Of a DNA stretch of 29,309 nucleotides, positions 8,997-16,746 are shown piece by piece. The first letter of the stretch is position 1, and the number at the start of each line of letters is the position of its first letter. The notes below the pieces were generated by a model. The model ran no database searches. It saw only the letters and a program-made list of their open reading frames with translations, and was not told where the DNA came from. Both the position numbers and the translations under genes were made by a program. Location: assembly GCA_003552745.1 (NCBI GenBank), contig PUOG01000059.1:1-29309 (forward strand), in the 5' to 3' direction. The DNA is from Spirochaetaceae bacterium. GTDB lineage: Bacteria; Spirochaetota; Spirochaetia; DSM-27196; SKKC01.

Positions 8997-9003
8997 CCTC
9001 CTC
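8997..9003 (-). promoter_or_regulatory. Strong ribosome binding site of sodA
   Basis: GAGGAGG on the minus strand, 8 nt from the ATG at 8988. It is the best Shine-Dalgarno seen in the window and fixes the sodA start. Confidence 0.85.
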
Positions 9004-9015
9004 ACATGCAAAATA

Positions 9016-10365
9016 CTATTCTTTGGTGCCATTCGTCCACGTCCCACTTTCGGGAACACCACGCACTGCGGCGACGGCACGGCGAATCCAGCCGAGCACA
9101 CCACCGGCGGTGTCCACCGTTTCGCTCGCCCGGACGGCGCTCCACCCGGCAAGCTCATCATCAAGATAGTACTCCACGTATCCTACCAAATCGCCGGCAC
9201 GCACCGGAGCTCGAAGGCGATCGGTCGAGACGATCCGCCCGAGAAGCAGCTCGACATCCGACTCCGCTACGAGCAACGGAACCCGGTCGAGACGGAGCGG
9301 GAGCATTTCTCCCGGTCCGGTTTGCTCCGGATCACCCCCAACCACCGCAACTTCGGGCATACGCGCCGGTTGCAGCTCCACGCGTTCGAACTCATCGAAT
9401 CCGAAATCGAGCAGATCCGCCGCCTCCGCCGCCCGTCGTCGTCCGCCGGCGTCGTGACCACTGCCCTCAACCCCGAGAACGAGCGTAATGAGTCGCCTCC
9501 CGTCACGTTCGGCGGTGGCGGCGATATTGTAGCCGCTCGAGCGGATATAGCCGGTCTTCAGACCGTCGGCGCCGGCGTACTCACCGATGAGACGATTGCG
9601 ATTGGTGTGAACGATCGCTCGCATCCGCCGCTCCGTCTGATAGACCTCGCCGTCAGGAAACTCAAATGTGTCGAGCGCATGATACCGCTCTATCGCCCAC
9701 GGAAAGCGCTCTACGTAATGCGCGAGGAAATCAGCGAATGCCGCGGCCGTGATCGTGTTGTCCGCGGATATGCCTGATGGTTCGCTGAAACGCATTCCGT
9801 CGACACCGATTCGCGCGACCACGTCGTTCATTTCGTCGACGAAACTCTCGACCGAACCGGACAGCTCGTAAGCAGCAGCGACCGCAGCGTCATTCCCGCT
9901 CGCCACCGCGAGTCCGGCCAAGAGCGCGTCCCACGAGACGCGCTGGTCGGCCCCGAGAAACATGAGACTGCTACCGGCCGGCATCTCCGTCCACCACGAC
10001 GCCGGGTGCGGCTCGAATCGATCGTTGATTCGGATGCGATCCTCTTCAATCGCTTCGAGTATCACGTACATTGTGACCAGCTTTGTGAGCGATGCGGCGA
10101 CGCGCTCGGCCGACGGGTTGCGGCTGTAAAGGTGCTCGCCGCTGTCGAGGTCCAGAAGCACGACCGACTCAGCTGTATGTTGACTGAAGTCCGGCTGCGG
10201 CGGCTTGCTGATCAGCACCGCCCTTGGACCGTCGAAGTGCCGCCCATTCGGAGGCTGCAGAGGGGGTTCTCGCTCCGAGACCACCATGTCGGCGGCTATG
10301 AGGGAGAGCGCTGCAAGAACCAGCCCCGGTAGTGCGATAGAAAGAAGCTTCACTGCACGACCCAT
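9016..10365 (-). CDS. dacA: D-alanyl-D-alanine carboxypeptidase (PBP5/6 type)
   Basis: Trims the terminal D-Ala from peptidoglycan pentapeptides in the periplasm. 449 residues with an N-terminal signal or anchor (about 5-29). Serine peptidase S11 motifs are complete: SLTK with nucleophile Ser92 and Lys95, SGN at 156-158, and KTG at 270-272 in DGLKTGYI. A PBP5-like C-terminal beta domain follows (about 310-400), and the tail segment VLGWIRRAVAAVRG resembles the amphipathic membrane-anchor helix of this class. First gene of the long minus-strand directon; sodA follows after 27 bp. The dacA symbol is by family; dacC or dacD type cannot be separated by eye. Confidence 0.93.
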   Translation of the reverse strand: MGRAVKLLSIALPGLVLAALSLIAADMVVSEREPPLQPPNGRHFDGPRAVLISKPPQPDFSQHTAESVVLLDLDSGEHLYSRNPSAERVAASLTKLVTMYVILEAIEEDRIRINDRFEPHPASWWTEMPAGSSLMFLGADQRVSWDALLAGLAVASGNDAAVAAAYELSGSVESFVDEMNDVVARIGVDGMRFSEPSGISADNTITAAAFADFLAHYVERFPWAIERYHALDTFEFPDGEVYQTERRMRAIVHTNRNRLIGEYAGADGLKTGYIRSSGYNIAATAERDGRRLITLVLGVEGSGHDAGGRRRAAEAADLLDFGFDEFERVELQPARMPEVAVVGGDPEQTGPGEMLPLRLDRVPLLVAESDVELLLGRIVSTDRLRAPVRAGDLVGYVEYYLDDELAGWSAVRASETVDTAGGVLGWIRRAVAAVRGVPESGTWTNGTKE

Positions 10366-10376
10366 TTCACCATCCC

Positions 10377-10405
10377 ATTATGACGAACGGCGGGGTTTCC
10401 GTCAC
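10377..10405 (-). promoter_or_regulatory. Candidate promoter of the DD-carboxypeptidase gene
   Basis: On the minus strand, GTGACG (10405-10400), a 17-nt spacer and CATAAT (10382-10377, five of six matches to the -10 consensus). The -10 box ends 11 nt before the ATG, implying a leader of only about 5 nt. Pattern match only, in the 69-bp divergent gap with the ABC cluster. Confidence 0.35.
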
Positions 10406-10434
10406 CACACGTTTTCGGCTACATTTCGACAGCC

Positions 10435-11370
10435 ATGAGCAGACCATTGATCGAAGTATCTCACCTCTACAAGAGTTTCGGCGCGTTCCGTGCGGTGGAC
10501 GACGTAAGCTTCGCCGTTCAGCCGTCGACGTGTGCGGCGTTTCTCGGTCCGAATGGGGCCGGCAAGACGACGACCATGAAGACGCTCTACGGGAGGGCCG
10601 TCCCGGACCCCCACACCGAAACGCGCATGCGGGTGTTCGACTTCGATCCGCGCACCGACCAGCTTTCGGTAAAGGCGAAAAGTGGCGTGGTTCCGCAGGA
10701 AGACAACCTCGATGTAGAACTGAACGTCGAACAGAATCTCCGCAACTACGCTACGTTCTACGGTCTGCCTCACGATTTTATCGAACAGCAGATCGACTAC
10801 CTTCTCGATTTCATGGAGCTCGGCGCCAAGCGGCGGGCACGAACGCGCGAGCTCTCCGGCGGTATGCAGCGCCGGCTCATCATTGCACGAGCTCTGCTCA
10901 ACGATCCGGAACTGCTCATTCTCGATGAGCCGACCACCGGACTCGATCCTCAGGTGCGCCAGGTAATCTGGGAGAAGCTTCGCAATCTCAAACATCGTGG
11001 TGTCACGATTCTCCTGACCACCCACTATATGGACGAAGCGTTCCAGCTCGCCGACAACGTTGTGATCATGGATCGAGCGAAGTCGGTACTCGATGGGCCG
11101 CCGCGACAGCTGCTCGCGGGGAATATCGAGCAGCACGTACTCGAGCTGATGAACGCAAGAGTGGCGCCGGCGGCCGAACGCGGAGCCGGTGATCACGCAT
11201 ATTGGCGTAAGGATCAGCTCGGTGAGCGAATCATCTACTACGCGAACGATCAGCAGGTTCTCCAGAGAATGACATCGCGAATCGACCCGCACGATTATCT
11301 CTTGCGACCGGTCAATCTCGAAGATCTCTTCATCAAGGCGACGGGGAGGAGTCTCAATGAGCTCCAGTAG
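10435..11370 (+). CDS. ABC transporter ATP-binding protein (first exporter)
   Basis: Nucleotide-binding subunit of an ABC-2/NodI-type exporter; cytoplasmic face of the membrane. 311 residues. Walker A GPNGAGKT at 38-45, Q-loop Gln88 in VVPQED, signature LSGGM at 140-144, Walker B LLILDEP at 160-166, H-loop His197 in TTHYMDEA. A C-terminal extension of about 100 residues ends with LEDLFIKATGRSLNE, typical of drug or polysaccharide exporter ATPases. The gene overlaps the permease gene by 14 bp, so the two form one module. It is the first gene of the plus-strand operon, divergent from dacA. Substrate not deducible. Confidence 0.94.
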   Translation: MSRPLIEVSHLYKSFGAFRAVDDVSFAVQPSTCAAFLGPNGAGKTTTMKTLYGRAVPDPHTETRMRVFDFDPRTDQLSVKAKSGVVPQEDNLDVELNVEQNLRNYATFYGLPHDFIEQQIDYLLDFMELGAKRRARTRELSGGMQRRLIIARALLNDPELLILDEPTTGLDPQVRQVIWEKLRNLKHRGVTILLTTHYMDEAFQLADNVVIMDRAKSVLDGPPRQLLAGNIEQHVLELMNARVAPAAERGAGDHAYWRKDQLGERIIYYANDQQVLQRMTSRIDPHDYLLRPVNLEDLFIKATGRSLNELQ

Positions 11371-12184
11371 CATATCCGCCGAGCAGGTGCAGACAGGAAC
11401 CCGCTCGATCACCCACGATCCTCCAAACTTCGTTCATAGGATTTACAGCGTGTGGCTTCGCCACGCGCGCGTCTATACTCGCAATCTATTCAGCAACGCT
11501 CTCCCACCGTTTCTCGAGCCGCTGATCTTTCTCGTCGGTATCGGTTTCGGACTCGGAGCGTACGTTACCGAGATGGACGGTTTGCCGTTCATCCAGTATC
11601 TCGCAAGTGGGTTGCTCGTCACGGCCGCCATGTTTACCGCTGCATTCGAGTGCAGTTTCGGAACCTTTATTCGCCTCGAGTTCGACAAGGTGTATCAGGG
11701 TATGCTCGGCTCGCCGCTTACCGCCAACGATCTGATTATCGGCGAAATGCTCTGGGCGGCGACGAAAGGATTCACCTTTACCCTGAGCGTCTCGATAGTC
11801 ATTGCGGTCTTCGGTGTACTTCCGTTCGGGCGCCTTATCTTCGTGCCGTTCGTCGGCTTCGCGACCGGTCTGATGTTCGCATGCCTCTCGCTCTTCATCA
11901 CCAGCTTCGTAAAGACGATCAACCACTTCAATTTCTACTTCTCCGGCTTCATCTCGCCGATGTTCTTCTTCTCGGGGGTCTTCTTTCCGATCGAGAATCT
12001 GCCCGCTGCAGCACGGCCGATCACCGAAATCATCCCGTTGACACACGCCGTACGACTCGCCCGTGCGCTGACATTCGCGCAGTGGGAGTCGGTGCACCTC
12101 TGGGATGCTGCATATGTGGTGCTTTTTACCGCGATATTTGGTACCGTGGCGCTGTTCCGCTTGAGGAGCCGTCTGATCGACTGA
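11357..12184 (+). CDS. ABC-2 type permease (first exporter)
   Basis: Membrane subunit paired with the preceding ATPase. 275 residues with six predicted membrane helices at about 50-70, 80-100, 132-153, 160-182, 192-211 and 251-268, resembling NodJ-like ABC-2 permeases. The GMLGSPLTANDLIIGE stretch (115-130) lies in the cytoplasmic coupling loop, and PITEIIPLTHAVRLAR (221-236) is the usual conserved segment before the last helix. The ATG overlaps the end of the ATPase gene, indicating coupling. A short hydrophilic N-terminus (1-25) has no signal peptide. Confidence 0.93.
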   Translation: MSSSSISAEQVQTGTRSITHDPPNFVHRIYSVWLRHARVYTRNLFSNALPPFLEPLIFLVGIGFGLGAYVTEMDGLPFIQYLASGLLVTAAMFTAAFECSFGTFIRLEFDKVYQGMLGSPLTANDLIIGEMLWAATKGFTFTLSVSIVIAVFGVLPFGRLIFVPFVGFATGLMFACLSLFITSFVKTINHFNFYFSGFISPMFFFSGVFFPIENLPAAARPITEIIPLTHAVRLARALTFAQWESVHLWDAAYVVLFTAIFGTVALFRLRSRLID

Positions 12185-12197
12185 ACCGGAGCGGTAT

Positions 12198-12881
12198 ATG
12201 GGGCAGCACAAACAGCAGCCGACCACACTGCCCGAGACGGCGACGCCGCTCGAGAGCGGCGCGGAGCCCTTTCATGTGCTCGCCGTTGGCGCAAGCGGAA
12301 TGCTCGCCGATGCGGTGCGCACGTTGGCCTTTTGGGGATGGCGCGTGTCCGTTGTCGCGCGAAACCGCGACCGTCTCGAAACCCTCGCTGCCGAGCATCG
12401 CAACATCTACCCGCTTGTGTGCGATTACACCGACGAAGCCGGCTACGAAGCTGCACTTACGGTGGCTTTCGCCGAACGAGGCTCGCCGACCCTCGCGATA
12501 GTCTGGATGCATTCGACCGCCCCGGAAGGACCCCAACACACCGCACAGGTGATCTCTCGATCGCTGGCAGCCGGTGAGAGCGGGAATACGGAACGGCCTT
12601 GGGAAGAAGCGTACCGCGGTTCTCGCCCCGGTGTGGTCGCCCACCGTCGCAACACAGTGTGCCGTTTCTTTCACCTTCACGGCAGCTCTTCGGGTGCTCC
12701 GGACGCGGAGGTCGAACACTACCGCCGAACCTGCTCCCTGCTCTCGCGTATCGCTTACCGGGCGGTGGTGCTCGGACGCGAGCAGCGCACCGGTGGATGG
12801 CTCAGCGACTATACCATCTCCAGCGGTGTGCTGGAGGCGATTAAGGCCGACAGGACGGTCTATTGGATAGGTGGTCGCTGA
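12198..12881 (+). CDS. Rossmann-fold SDR-like protein inside the exporter cluster
   Basis: 227 residues with an N-terminal nucleotide-binding fold: LAVGASGMLADAV (28-40) is a variant Gly-rich dinucleotide loop, followed by VSVVARNRDRLETLA, typical of the second strand and NADP-type basic residues, and VWMHSTAP about residue 103. It resembles a family of small SDR-like proteins that lack the classical Tyr-x-x-x-Lys pair; no such pair is clear here, so redox activity is uncertain. The stretch around 130-155 looks like an insertion rich in charged residues. It starts 13 bp after the first permease gene and lies 52 bp before the next ATPase gene, so it is probably co-transcribed. Role in export or substrate modification is unknown. 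Confidence 0.72.
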   Translation: MGQHKQQPTTLPETATPLESGAEPFHVLAVGASGMLADAVRTLAFWGWRVSVVARNRDRLETLAAEHRNIYPLVCDYTDEAGYEAALTVAFAERGSPTLAIVWMHSTAPEGPQHTAQVISRSLAAGESGNTERPWEEAYRGSRPGVVAHRRNTVCRFFHLHGSSSGAPDAEVEHYRRTCSLLSRIAYRAVVLGREQRTGGWLSDYTISSGVLEAIKADRTVYWIGGR

Positions 12882-12887
12882 ACGATT

Positions 12888-12912
12888 CCCGATAGTCGGG
12901 ACGACTTTTTTT
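12888..12912 (+). terminator. Weak candidate terminator or attenuator between exporter modules
   Basis: A 5-bp perfect stem (12888-12892 with 12896-12900) with a 3-nt loop is followed by 5 nt and a run of seven Ts (12906-12912). The short stem and the offset T-run make it weak; it could reduce read-through into the second exporter module. Confidence 0.3.
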
Positions 12913-12933
12913 CCGTACACTATCAGCGAAACG

Positions 12934-13824
12934 ATGAGTTCGATTATATCCGTCAGAGATCTGGTGAAACGCTATCGCACCGTGACTGCGGTCAATGGGA
13001 TCACCTTCGACGTTCCCGAAGGAATCTGCTTCGGGCTGCTGGGACCGAACGGCGCCGGTAAGACAACCGCGATCGAGATGATTGAGGGGATTCTCGCCCC
13101 TACCTCCGGCGAAATAGTGTTCCGTAACGCACCGATCGACGATCGCTTCAAGGAGAAGGTCGGCATTCAGTTTCAGAGTACCGCGCTTCCGGAGTTTATT
13201 ACCGTGCGCGAAACGTTGGAGCTCTTTGCCTCATTCTACCCCGATCCGCGTTCGCTGAGCGAAATCGTGGATATCTGCTCGCTCGGAGACATCATCGATC
13301 GAGACAATCGGAAGCTGTCCGGCGGACAACGGCAGCGCCTTCTGCTCGCTCTCGCGATCGTCCACCGGCCCGAGCTCGTGTTCCTCGACGAGCCGACAAC
13401 CGGTCTCGATCCTCAGGCACGGCGTAACTTCTGGTCGCTCATCGAGCGGATCAAATCGGAGCGAACCACCATCATTCTCACGACGCACTATATGGATGAA
13501 GCGCAACTGCTCTGCGATCAGGTAGCGATTATGGATCACGGCCGCATTCTCGAGCTCGACACACCGCAGACCCTTCTTGACCGGCACTTCAGCGGAGCGG
13601 TGATCCGCGTTCCCGATCCGGGCTCAAGCTTTCTCCGCGATCCAGCCACGCTGCCGGAGGGAGCGGTCGCGCGCGACGGAAGTGTTGAAATGGTATCCGA
13701 TCGCGTCGATGAGAGTATTCGGCGACTACTCGACGCCGATCTGAATCTCGACGGATTGTCGGTTCACAAGCCGGATCTCGAGGATCTCTTTCTGAAACTT
13801 ACCGGATCCTCGTTACGAGCGTAG
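12934..13824 (+). CDS. ABC transporter ATP-binding protein (second exporter)
   Basis: 296-residue ATPase of a second ABC-2 exporter. The ATG at 12934 is chosen because homology begins at once (SIISVRDLVKRY); the frame stays open back to a GTG at 12871, but that would overlap the preceding gene and add a non-homologous leader. Walker A GPNGAGKT at 37-44, signature LSGGQ at 128-132, Walker B VFLDEP at 149-154, H-loop His185. The C-terminal LEDLFLKLTGSSLRA matches the tail type of the first ATPase, so the two modules may be related. It ends 2 bp before the permease gene, whose reading frame is broken, so this ATPase may have no functional membrane partner. Confidence 0.92.
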   Translation: MSSIISVRDLVKRYRTVTAVNGITFDVPEGICFGLLGPNGAGKTTAIEMIEGILAPTSGEIVFRNAPIDDRFKEKVGIQFQSTALPEFITVRETLELFASFYPDPRSLSEIVDICSLGDIIDRDNRKLSGGQRQRLLLALAIVHRPELVFLDEPTTGLDPQARRNFWSLIERIKSERTTIILTTHYMDEAQLLCDQVAIMDHGRILELDTPQTLLDRHFSGAVIRVPDPGSSFLRDPATLPEGAVARDGSVEMVSDRVDESIRRLLDADLNLDGLSVHKPDLEDLFLKLTGSSLRA

Positions 13825-13826
13825 AC

Positions 13827-14682
13827 ATGAACAAAGGCACGGCAACAAAGAAGTTCGTCGCGCTCTTCAAGGCGCGCACGATGGAGTTCATTCGCGATCG
13901 GGGAGCACTCTCCTGGAATATCCTCTTCCCTGTCCTGCTGGTGTTCGGATTCGCCTTCGCTTTCTCCGGTTACGGAGATTCGCTCTTCACCGTTGGAGTG
14001 GTAGGCGGCGGCAAACGGCTCGAACGTACGCGTTGATGCTGCCGCTGAAGACGGTTTTGTCGAGCGCGAAATTGCAGGCGATCCGATCCGGTATGTCGAT
14101 TGGGTGGTGCCCGGTGTAATCGGGATGAATATGATGTTCAGCTGTCTGTTTGGCGTCGGTTTCGTGCTCGTCCGATATCGAAAGAACGGCGTGCTGAAGC
14201 GCCTGAAGGCTACCCCCGTATCCGCGTTCACGTTCGTAAGCGCGCAGGTCGCCAGTCGCGTAGTGATCGTTTTGATAACCTCCGCATTCGTCTACGCCGG
14301 TACCAATGCGTTCCTGCGTTTCACCATGAACGGCTCGTATCTGCTACTCCTGCTGCTCATGACCCTCGCGGTTATATCGATGATAGCCATCGGGCTGGTC
14401 TTTGCCGGACGACTGAGAAGCGAGGAGCTCGCCGGCGGATTGATGAACCTTGTAATCTTTCCGATGGTGATACTCTCCGGTGTATTCTTCTCGCTTGAAG
14501 GAGCCCCTACACTTGTACGTCAGGTCTCGAACGTGCTACCGCTGACCCACTTCGTCGACGGCGCCCGCGCGGTCATGCTCGAGGGAGCGGGTCTCGTCCA
14601 ATTGCTCCCGAATCTACTCGCTCTCACCGCCACGTCGCTGTTCTTCCTGTTTGTATCGGCGACACTTTTCCGGTGGGAATAG
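13827..14682 (+). pseudogene. Broken ABC-2 permease of the second exporter (frameshift with apparent internal deletion)
   Basis: The N-terminal part (13827-14036, 69 codons) encodes the start of an ABC-2 permease: FKARTMEFIRDRGALSW, then one membrane helix, then VGVVGGG, and stops at TGA 14034-14036. The rest continues one base out of frame, open from about 14015 to 14682: DGFVEREIAGDPIRYVDW, PGVIGMNMMFSC, RYRKNGVLKRLKATP, five helices and LFRWE at the end. By memory of this family, a roughly 70-80 residue extracytoplasmic segment normally lies between these halves, but only about 25 residues remain. Both a frameshift and a deletion are thus indicated. It could be a true pseudogene, a strain-specific lesion or an assembly error. 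The downstream half has its own possible starts (GTG 14104). Confidence 0.8.
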
Positions 14683-14777
14683 CGTCCGTTCGCCCGACTC
14701 CACGATGGACACGGAATGCCGTCGCCTCAGGGCTTCTCCGATATTCAATACTGCCCATATGTCCGACAAGCTCCTGA

Positions 14778-16724
14778 CTATCCGCCGTTCATCGCCTCGC
14801 TTGCTATCTTCGATTCGACCGACACGAAGCGTGCCGTCTTTACCTTCTTTGCCTGAAGCCGCACCCCTCGCGCCTTGGCGCTCTTTACGAGGTAGTTCTC
14901 GACCGGAAATGCCTCTTCGGTCTTCTTCGATCGCGGGCCGGCCTCGAAGCGAACGTAGGCGGCTATTTGCTCTCTACTCGAAACGGCGAGTATCTTCACA
15001 CCTTTCGGGACGACATCGTAACTGCGACCGAGAATGTACGTTTCGATGCGACAGCGCTTGAGATACGGGTATCCGGTCTTGGCGTCCGCGTAAACGATAT
15101 TGAAAACACGCTTCGAGAGCTGCTCCTTGTCGGCGAGGCCACAAGCGAGCATGCCACGGTCGACGAAGAGCTTCTCCGGCACGCGGATTACCTGATAGGT
15201 GCCGGTCTTGCGCATGATCAGGACACGATCGAACTCGCTCACCTTGAAGAGCTCTTTCCCGCCGGCAACTCCGTACCCGAGATAGCCGCTCTTCTCGTCG
15301 TAACGCAGGCTGAGATTGCGTGCGGCCGCCTCCCGTGCGTCGACTCGGGCGAACTCGGTCACCTCGGTGCGCCGTGCGTGACGCTCACTCTCGGCCTCGA
15401 TAAGTGTATCGAGATAGTCGACCGCGTACGTGACCAGATCGCTCAGGTGCTGCTTAACCACATCGAGCCGGTCGCGTATCTTTTTCATCTCCTGCCGCGC
15501 ACGCTCGATATCGTAGCGTGATATCCGGCGGATCGGGATCTTCAGCAGCCGCTCGACATCTTCCTCGGTGACCTTACGCCGGATCTCCTTCTTGTACGGC
15601 TCGAACCCCTCGATCACCGTCGACATAATGGCATCCTGCGTTTTTTCCTCCTCAATGCGCTTGTACAGTCGCTCTTCTATGAAGATGCGCTCGAGGGTCC
15701 GAGCGTGGAGATCATCGAGGAGATGCCCTCGTTCGTTCTCGAGCTCGAGACGGAGAATTTCCACGAGACGTTCGGAGTGGTAATCGATGATCTCCGGAAT
15801 CGTCATCGATACCGGGCGATTGTCGCGAATTACGAGGAGGTTCGTGGAAATGGCGACCTCGCAGTCGGTGAATGCATAGAGTGCATCGACAACGTCCTGG
15901 GCATATACACCACGGGCGAGTCGTATCTCGATCTCGACGTCTTCTCCGGTGTAATCCTGAATGCTCTGGATCTTCACCTTACCGCGCCGGGCGGCATTCT
16001 CGATCGACTGTATGAGGCTTTCGGTCGTCGTCCCGAACGGCACCTCGCGAATCACGATGCGCTTCGGGTCCGACGTGTCGATTCGAGCCCGACAGAGGAC
16101 CTTGCCCTGCCCGTCATCATACTCACTTACATCGACCAGCCCGCCGCCGGGGAAGTCGGGATAGAGCTCGACCTGTTCGCCCCGCAACCTCGCCTGCATC
16201 GCCTGCATGACCTCGATGAGATTGTGTGGGAGAATACGCGTCGACATTCCGACCGCGATACCATCGGCACCCAGAACCAGTACCAGCGGCAATTTCGCCG
16301 GGAACGTCACCGGCTCACGGTTGCGCCCGTCATAGCTGTCGACATATTCGGTGAGCTCGGGATTGTGAAGCACTCTCTTGGCGAACGGCAGAATCCGGCA
16401 TTCAATGTATCGAGCAGCGCTCGCCTCATCGCCGGTAAAAACATTGCCGAAATTACCCTGCTTGTCGATGAAGAGATCTTTGTTCGCAAGCGACACGAGC
16501 GCAGCGTAAATGGATGCATCGCCGTGCGGATGGTACTTCATGCAGTGACCGACGACATTCGCGACCTTATGGAACTTGCCGTCGTCCACCTCGAGAAGCG
16601 TATGCAGTATCCGGCGCTGAACAGGCTTCAGACCGTCCTCTATGTCCGGAATCGCACGATCCTTGATCACGTAGCTCGCGTATTCGAGGAAGTTGTTGTT
16701 GAACAGCGTATTAACGTATGCCAT
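14778..16724 (-). CDS. parC: DNA topoisomerase IV subunit A
   Basis: Breakage-reunion subunit that decatenates chromosomes together with ParE. 648 residues. Seen: the N-terminal IPDIEDGLKPVQRRIL, the winged-helix YHPHGDASIY (64-73), catalytic Tyr106 in AARYIECR, PDFPGGG, and the coiled tower region up to about residue 480. The C-terminal domain is only about 160 residues, shorter than a full six-bladed GyrA pinwheel, and no classical GyrA-box was found, which favours ParC over GyrA. It lies 22 bp after parE in an obvious operon. GyrA cannot be wholly excluded without searching, but the compact form and ParE partner agree. Confidence 0.93.
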   Translation of the reverse strand: MAYVNTLFNNNFLEYASYVIKDRAIPDIEDGLKPVQRRILHTLLEVDDGKFHKVANVVGHCMKYHPHGDASIYAALVSLANKDLFIDKQGNFGNVFTGDEASAARYIECRILPFAKRVLHNPELTEYVDSYDGRNREPVTFPAKLPLVLVLGADGIAVGMSTRILPHNLIEVMQAMQARLRGEQVELYPDFPGGGLVDVSEYDDGQGKVLCRARIDTSDPKRIVIREVPFGTTTESLIQSIENAARRGKVKIQSIQDYTGEDVEIEIRLARGVYAQDVVDALYAFTDCEVAISTNLLVIRDNRPVSMTIPEIIDYHSERLVEILRLELENERGHLLDDLHARTLERIFIEERLYKRIEEEKTQDAIMSTVIEGFEPYKKEIRRKVTEEDVERLLKIPIRRISRYDIERARQEMKKIRDRLDVVKQHLSDLVTYAVDYLDTLIEAESERHARRTEVTEFARVDAREAAARNLSLRYDEKSGYLGYGVAGGKELFKVSEFDRVLIMRKTGTYQVIRVPEKLFVDRGMLACGLADKEQLSKRVFNIVYADAKTGYPYLKRCRIETYILGRSYDVVPKGVKILAVSSREQIAAYVRFEAGPRSKKTEEAFPVENYLVKSAKARGVRLQAKKVKTARFVSVESKIASEAMNGG

Positions 16725-16746
16725 GTCAGCTCTGTGTTGCTACACG

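Noticed and set aside
10402..11412. Minus-strand open frame of 336 codons
   Set aside because: Antisense shadow of the first ABC ATPase, whose Walker and signature motifs are intact on the plus strand.
12871..12933. Upstream GTG start for the second ABC ATPase
   Set aside because: It overlaps the preceding gene, spans the candidate hairpin and T-run, and adds residues without family similarity; the ATG at 12934 fits better.
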